Source of the DNA: Candidatus Thiodiazotropha endoloripes
Lineage (GTDB): Bacteria > Pseudomonadota > Gammaproteobacteria > Chromatiales > Chromatiaceae
DNA length: 64,000 bases
Direction: 5' to 3'
Assembly (NCBI GenBank): GCA_001709035.1
Contig: LVKA01000011.1
Coordinates: 248,001 to 312,000 of the forward strand
Position numbers and translations under genes: made by a program. Within the stretch, counting starts at the first letter, position 1. Each line of letters starts with the position of its first letter. Positions 60,701-64,000 of this stretch are shown here, piece after piece. The notes beneath the pieces were generated by a model that saw only the letters and a program-made list of their open reading frames with translations, was not told the origin of the DNA and made no database searches.

Positions 60701-61386
60701 ATATGGGTATGGTTTCACCTTCGAGATTTATCCCATTGGCTGAGGATACCGGCCTGATCATTTCATTGGGTGAGCAGGTGTTACGAATTGCCTGTAAGCA
60801 GATGGCAAGTTGGAATGAGCAGGACATAGCGCCAAAGAGGTTGGCGGTCAATCTCTCGGTAAAACAGATAAGCAGTGCTGAACTTATACCGACCATCAAA
60901 ACCATACTGGAAGAGACAGGGTGCCGGGCTGAGTGGCTTGAGTTTGAGGTGACTGAAGGCTTCCTGATGAAAGACCCTGAGGCATCAGTTTCCATACTGC
61001 AGCAGTTGCGAGATCTTGGTGCGGACCTGGCGGTGGATGATTTTGGGACAGGTTACTCATCGCTGGCGTATCTGAAGCGGTTTCCATTGACACGGCTGAA
61101 AATTGATCGTTCGTTTATACATGATGTGCCTGGAGATGGTGATGATGTGGCAATAACTCGTGCGATCATTGCAATGGCCAAGAACCTGAATCTGAATGTG
61201 CTGGCAGAAGGTGTGGAGAACGAGGAGCAGAGAAGCTTTCTGGTGGCTGAGGGCTGTAATGATGCCCAGGGTTTCTATTTTGGGCGGCCGCTATCCGCTG
61301 CAGATACCAGTAAACTATTGATCAAGGAAAAAGCTAGCGCCAGTAACTCCTCTGCTTCGGATCTGTCTGATCCGTTACGCGGTTAG
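57754..61386 (+). CDS. NMT1-like sensor with PAS, GGDEF and EAL domains
   Basis: 1210 residues from ATG 57754, chosen because it starts a clean signal peptide (ITLLFLLILAWSGPLLSA); ATGs at 57715 and 57727 are alternatives. Periplasmic NMT1/THI5-like binding domain (about 35-290: LKWKHQFQFAGYYAAKAKGYY), membrane helix about 337-360, three PAS-like regions (about 375-790), GGDEF domain with intact GGDEF at 846-850 and EAL domain with EAL at 974-976 and downstream NLSVKQ, FEVTEG, DDFGTGYSS. The binding domain family usually recognises thiamine-pyrimidine precursors or related small molecules. It probably couples a periplasmic ligand to cyclic-di-GMP turnover. Confidence 0.92.
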   Translation: MWFSRRITLLFLLILAWSGPLLSANNLQQTDSDYQSVVLQLKWKHQFQFAGYYAAKAKGYYRELGLEVEIREHQGRAPVEVMLDGEADYAVSGADALIKRANGYPVVALAAIYQHSPYALLVRGDSGIHQVSDLAGRRVMIGSGRQDAALHAMLKRGGLTSDDYVRLPSSFDANSLVAGETDAFNAYMTDQGFLLGEAGVAPRYIIPKDYGIDFYGDVLITTEQQISENPEQVENFRNATLKGWAYALANRDEIVDLILQKYNTQGMSRAHLVYEANLSKELIQPLLVEVGYMHPERWRQIHEIFIELNFLGENSRIEGLLYQARSPIPDWLSWSYENYIFVLIGVLTTVGLLLSMAIVRLKLLVRKHTAELIEKERGYRTIFDAAPEGMWVIDPERKTLDVNERLRELLGYSKEEMQGKTPMEFVDEANKLIFIEQTNKISKTDRRSYDVELQHKDGYNIPTHFSAVTLRQQDGSVFSSIAFVEDITERKRLEAELRAGEQNLRRLINSQPACVSTIGKDGELLSINPKGLEIIQAESLDQLPKTILFDLIDEPYKEAFEQINQLVFDGQSTSLTFSITGLKGRHIWLETHAVPIMDSEGAVIEHLGLTHDVTDRLNMEMQVYQEREFLQTVIDNITDAVMVIDTDLQIQLLNKSVKRVLKGFGFEREQPKYYFDLPFVSYPADGSDAQNCPVHRVLENGRQASAILSRPFSSNSSSLKRVEVIASPLLNSDGTLRGVIEVARDITEHLELLDEVKQQKDNLQHLAHHDSLTNLPNRALFLMRLQQAISKAKRSNTQLAVLFVDLDRFKEINDSLGHAVGDMVLKEVAKRFSDSVREEDLLARLGGDEFTFISEGLNKPQHAAIVAQQIIHSLELPFEMDNHQFFLTASIGISVYPQDGRTADTLLRNADAAMYKAKDEGKNTFQYYTADMTEQAFERIFLESSLRRALVEDQLVVYYQPQYATAGGDLIGVEALVRWMHPDMGMVSPSRFIPLAEDTGLIISLGEQVLRIACKQMASWNEQDIAPKRLAVNLSVKQISSAELIPTIKTILEETGCRAEWLEFEVTEGFLMKDPEASVSILQQLRDLGADLAVDDFGTGYSSLAYLKRFPLTRLKIDRSFIHDVPGDGDDVAITRAIIAMAKNLNLNVLAEGVENEEQRSFLVAEGCNDAQGFYFGRPLSAADTSKLLIKEKASASNSSASDLSDPLRG

Positions 61387-61836
61387 TCCGCTTCTGATGC
61401 CACTAGGCCTTCGTCAGTTACCGCCATTGAGCCAGGTTTGATCTTTCTTGGACTGATCAAGCCTGGCTGTTTGCACGCAGGGAGAAGCGCTTCCTGGAAC
61501 TCTTGCTCGGTATTAGCATCATACTGCTATTCCGGCAAATAAACCGTCTACTCTCCTGGCATCAAACTTGCCCTCGATGTCGACAGGCCCAGTATGGCAA
61601 AGAGTGAACTCATCGATTGGTGGGTGAGCCGGAGCTTTGTGAATATTTGTCGGCTCGGGATAGAATGGCTCAAGTCACAGATGGATATTTGATATGCTGT
61701 GGTTGCTCTGGCCGACAGTGTCAATCCAGGTGCCTGTTGCTCTCAAGTGATCAAACTGGGTCCAGGCTTTTCAAGTGCGCTCTTATTTACTCAAAGGTTA
61801 GTTTTAAAACTTTTCCGCTCAGCTTCTGCAATCCTT
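61387..61836. other. intergenic region with a terminator-like hairpin
   Basis: 450 bases between the GGDEF-EAL gene and tamA. AGCCAGGTTTGATC (61430-61443) pairs with GATCAAGCCTGGCT (61455-61468) over 14 bp with one G-T pair and an 11-base loop; no T-run follows. The tamA frame could extend upstream to 61699 but the signal peptide starts at 61837. Nothing else recognised. Confidence 0.6.
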
Positions 61837-63564
61837 ATGCGAAACTCAATTTTTATACTGGTCTTGCTGGCGATCCCAGTAAACCTCTATGGTCTGGAAG
61901 TTGCGGTTAGTGTTAAGGGATTGGAGTCACAGTTGCGGGACAATGTGCTGGTATACCTCTCTATCGAACAGGAAAGGTCCCGCTCCTCGTTGACTGAGGC
62001 CAGGCTCCGTCTGCTGCATGGGAAGGCGGAGAGTGAGATACGGGAAGCGTTGAAACCATTCGGTTTTTTTAAGCCCAGCATCATCAGCAAACTGGCGCAG
62101 CAGGAACAGAGGTTTCAAGTGACTTATACCGTCGAGTCAGGCCCGGCGGTGAAAATAGACGAGGTTGATTTCCGGGTTTCCGGTGAAGGCAGTAAGGATC
62201 CTCGGGTGAGCAAGGTTTTTCCTCTGAAAACCGGCGATGTGCTGGATCAAAGTCTTTATGACAGGGCTAAGCAGTCTTTACTGTCCGATACCATCGAGCA
62301 GGGCTATCTGGACGCAAAATATCTGCAACACAGAATTGTGGTGGATACGGCAAGTGATACGGCTAGCATAAATCTACATCTGGATACCGGTATGCGGTTA
62401 CGTTTCGGTGAGGTTCGATTCAATCAGGATGTCATGGATGCTGACTTCCTGGGCCGCTATGTGCCTTTCAATACAGGTGACCCGTTCAGTCAGGAGGCGC
62501 TGCTCAATCTGCAGGGGCAATTGACCGACAGCGAATATTTCAAACGAGTCGAAGTGATCAGTCGTCGGGATCAGGTGGAGGGGGATCGGGTGCCGGTGGA
62601 TATCAATCTCAAGCCCAACAAAAAGAACCGCTACCGGATCGGTCTGGGCTACTCCACTGACACCGGGCCGAGGTTGACCCTGGACTGGAAGAACCGCCGC
62701 ATAGGCCGCCGGGGCCACAGAATGCGTACCGAGTTTCAGATATCGGAGCCGATCAGCAGTCTAAGCACTGAGTATGTCATCCCCCTTGAGCGGCCCACCG
62801 AAGACTATCTGCGTCTGGGTGCTTCCTATGAGCATTTCAACTCCGACACCAATCAGGGGGACCGGGCGTTAATTAATCTCACCCACTCAGTGAGCCTGGA
62901 TCGAGGCTGGCGACGCAGCCTGGGGCTGGAGTATACCCGTGAGGACTTTAAAGTCGGCAATCGGGAGGGTAAATCAAGACTGTTGGTACCGAGTGTGGAT
63001 TGGCTACGCATCAAGAGTGACGGGAAACAGCGGATTAAAAGGGGCAAACGTCTGAATTTTCGTATCGAGGGTGCTTCAGATGCCGTGATGTCGTCTACCA
63101 GCTATTTCCAACTCTATGCCAGTGGCAAGGATATCCGTGCTCTGGGTGATGGGGCGTGGCGCCTGCTGAGTCGGGTGGAGTTGGGGGCAACCTGGGCGCC
63201 AGACTTCTCGGATGAGTTACCACCAAGCAAGCGCTTCTTTGCCGGTGGTGATAACACGGTGCGGGGGTTTGGGTATCAGGATCTGGGGCCTGAAGATAGC
63301 GAAGGCGATGTGATCGGCGGGCGCTATCTTGCTGTGGGCAGTCTTGAGATCGATCGCCACATCAGCGGTAAATGGAGTGGTGCTCTGTTTGTCGATGCGG
63401 GTAACGCCTATGATCAGGATTATGATTCGGAAACGGCTTATGGGGTTGGTTTGGGTGTGCGCTGGCAATCTCCGGTTGGGCCGGTTCGTTTCGATGTTGC
63501 TTCCGGCCGGGTTGAGGACGAGCAGCACTGGCGTCTGCATGTTGTGGTAGGGCCTGAATTGTGA
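61837..63564 (+). CDS. tamA: translocation and assembly module subunit TamA
   Basis: 575 residues, matching the usual ~577. The start at 61837 gives a signal peptide (FILVLLAIPVNLYG) before three POTRA domains (to about 250) and a 16-strand Omp85 barrel with the conserved loop-6 motif VRGFGYQ. It inserts certain beta-barrel proteins with TamB. It overlaps tamB by GTGA. Confidence 0.93.
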   Translation: MRNSIFILVLLAIPVNLYGLEVAVSVKGLESQLRDNVLVYLSIEQERSRSSLTEARLRLLHGKAESEIREALKPFGFFKPSIISKLAQQEQRFQVTYTVESGPAVKIDEVDFRVSGEGSKDPRVSKVFPLKTGDVLDQSLYDRAKQSLLSDTIEQGYLDAKYLQHRIVVDTASDTASINLHLDTGMRLRFGEVRFNQDVMDADFLGRYVPFNTGDPFSQEALLNLQGQLTDSEYFKRVEVISRRDQVEGDRVPVDINLKPNKKNRYRIGLGYSTDTGPRLTLDWKNRRIGRRGHRMRTEFQISEPISSLSTEYVIPLERPTEDYLRLGASYEHFNSDTNQGDRALINLTHSVSLDRGWRRSLGLEYTREDFKVGNREGKSRLLVPSVDWLRIKSDGKQRIKRGKRLNFRIEGASDAVMSSTSYFQLYASGKDIRALGDGAWRLLSRVELGATWAPDFSDELPPSKRFFAGGDNTVRGFGYQDLGPEDSEGDVIGGRYLAVGSLEIDRHISGKWSGALFVDAGNAYDQDYDSETAYGVGLGVRWQSPVGPVRFDVASGRVEDEQHWRLHVVVGPEL

Positions 63565-64000
63565 CCCTCTTTAGAGCGATTGCCTTGTTGATCGGTGGCC
63601 TGCTGCTGCTCTGCCTGTCACTGATTCTCTACATTGGCATGAGTCAGGATGGCGCCAGGCGCCTGATTGACCAGGCCCAACCCTATCTGCCTGGAAAACT
63701 GAGTGTCGAGTCCATCGAGGGGCGACTCGCCGGACCCTTGTTGATCGAAGGGTTGTGCTATCAGCAGCAGGATGGGCTGAAGTTCTGTAACGAGATTTTC
63801 AAGTTCGATTGGCGCCCATGGTCACTGTTGAAAGGGCGCCTTGAGATCACAGAACTGCTGTTCAGCGATTCGGCCCTCAGCCTTCCTCAAGGTGAATCCT
63901 CTGATCAGGGCAGTACCCCCTATCAGGGTGTGATGCTACCCCTGGAGATCACAATTGAGCGCTTTTCCAGTAGTCGCTTCCAGCTCACAACCAGCTCGGA
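63561..64000 (+). CDS. tamB: translocation and assembly module subunit TamB, 3' end outside window
   Basis: Open to the window end; starts with GTG overlapping the tamA stop (GTGA). About 146 residues visible: N-terminal inner-membrane anchor (LLIGGLLLLCLSLILYIG) then the first TamB repeats (PYLPGKLSVESIEGRLAG, WRPWSLLKGRLEI). TamB is a long periplasm-spanning AsmA-like protein partnering TamA; full length would be over 1200 residues. Confidence 0.92.
   Translation, partial: MTLFRAIALLIGGLLLLCLSLILYIGMSQDGARRLIDQAQPYLPGKLSVESIEGRLAGPLLIEGLCYQQQDGLKFCNEIFKFDWRPWSLLKGRLEITELLFSDSALSLPQGESSDQGSTPYQGVMLPLEITIERFSSSRFQLTTSS

Overview
The window comes from a gammaproteobacterium. The housekeeping content fits this: glnE-ilvE, thiS-thiG-trmB, asmA-mutY-yggX next to tRNA-Phe, tamA-tamB, and TonB-dependent receptors. 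The many redox and cyclic-di-GMP signalling proteins suggest a marine or sediment sulfur-oxidiser-like lineage (Chromatiales/Sedimenticolaceae type). That placement is inference from gene content only.

Region 1 (1-6829) is a compact lipid/polyketide-type cluster. On + it holds a KASIII-like synthase (cut by the window edge), an unknown protein and a BtrH-type acyltransferase. On - it holds an ABC exporter, an acyl carrier protein, a ketosynthase and a chain-length-factor-like partner. The two arms converge. Region 2 (7049-11064) is glnE, ilvE and a zinc-finger protein.

Region 3 (11430-21524) is a sensory block. It has a CheY-like regulator, a REC-GGDEF-EAL protein, two tandem paralogous TonB-dependent receptors, a histidine kinase and two periplasmic binding proteins. 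Region 4 (21576-34380) is chromosomal backbone: SDR, FetAB-like exporter, TrmB, ThiG, ThiS, acyl-CoA synthetase, tRNA-Gly, AsmA, MutY, YggX, tRNA-Phe.

Region 5 (34381-45681) looks like an island inserted at tRNA-Phe, because a decayed copy of the tRNA 3' end lies at its far side. It encodes MoaA, a PhnD-like binding protein with a histidine kinase and a sigma-54 activator, and, divergently, a respiratory operon: membrane-anchored multihaem cytochrome c (12 haem motifs), Tat-exported four-cluster ferredoxin, Tat-exported molybdopterin oxidoreductase and a TorD-like chaperone. The intergenic region has a clear -24/-12 promoter and two identical-core palindromes (GTTACC-N4-GGTAAC) at about -97 and -189, so the whole regulatory circuit can be read from the DNA. 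The substrate is unknown.

Region 6 (45.7-52.97 kb) is a scarred accessory stretch. It holds an AraC regulator, an ABM-like protein, a rhodanese/NhaR chimera, a DUF6338-type membrane protein, a porin, a secreted unknown, and a segmental duplication with decayed gene pieces on both sides of the porin. Region 7 (52968-64000) has an EnvZ/OmpR-like pair divergent from two unknown envelope proteins, an amidohydrolase, an NMT1-PAS-GGDEF-EAL sensor, and tamA-tamB (tamB cut by the window end). No CRISPR array, intact insertion sequence, integrase or rRNA was seen.
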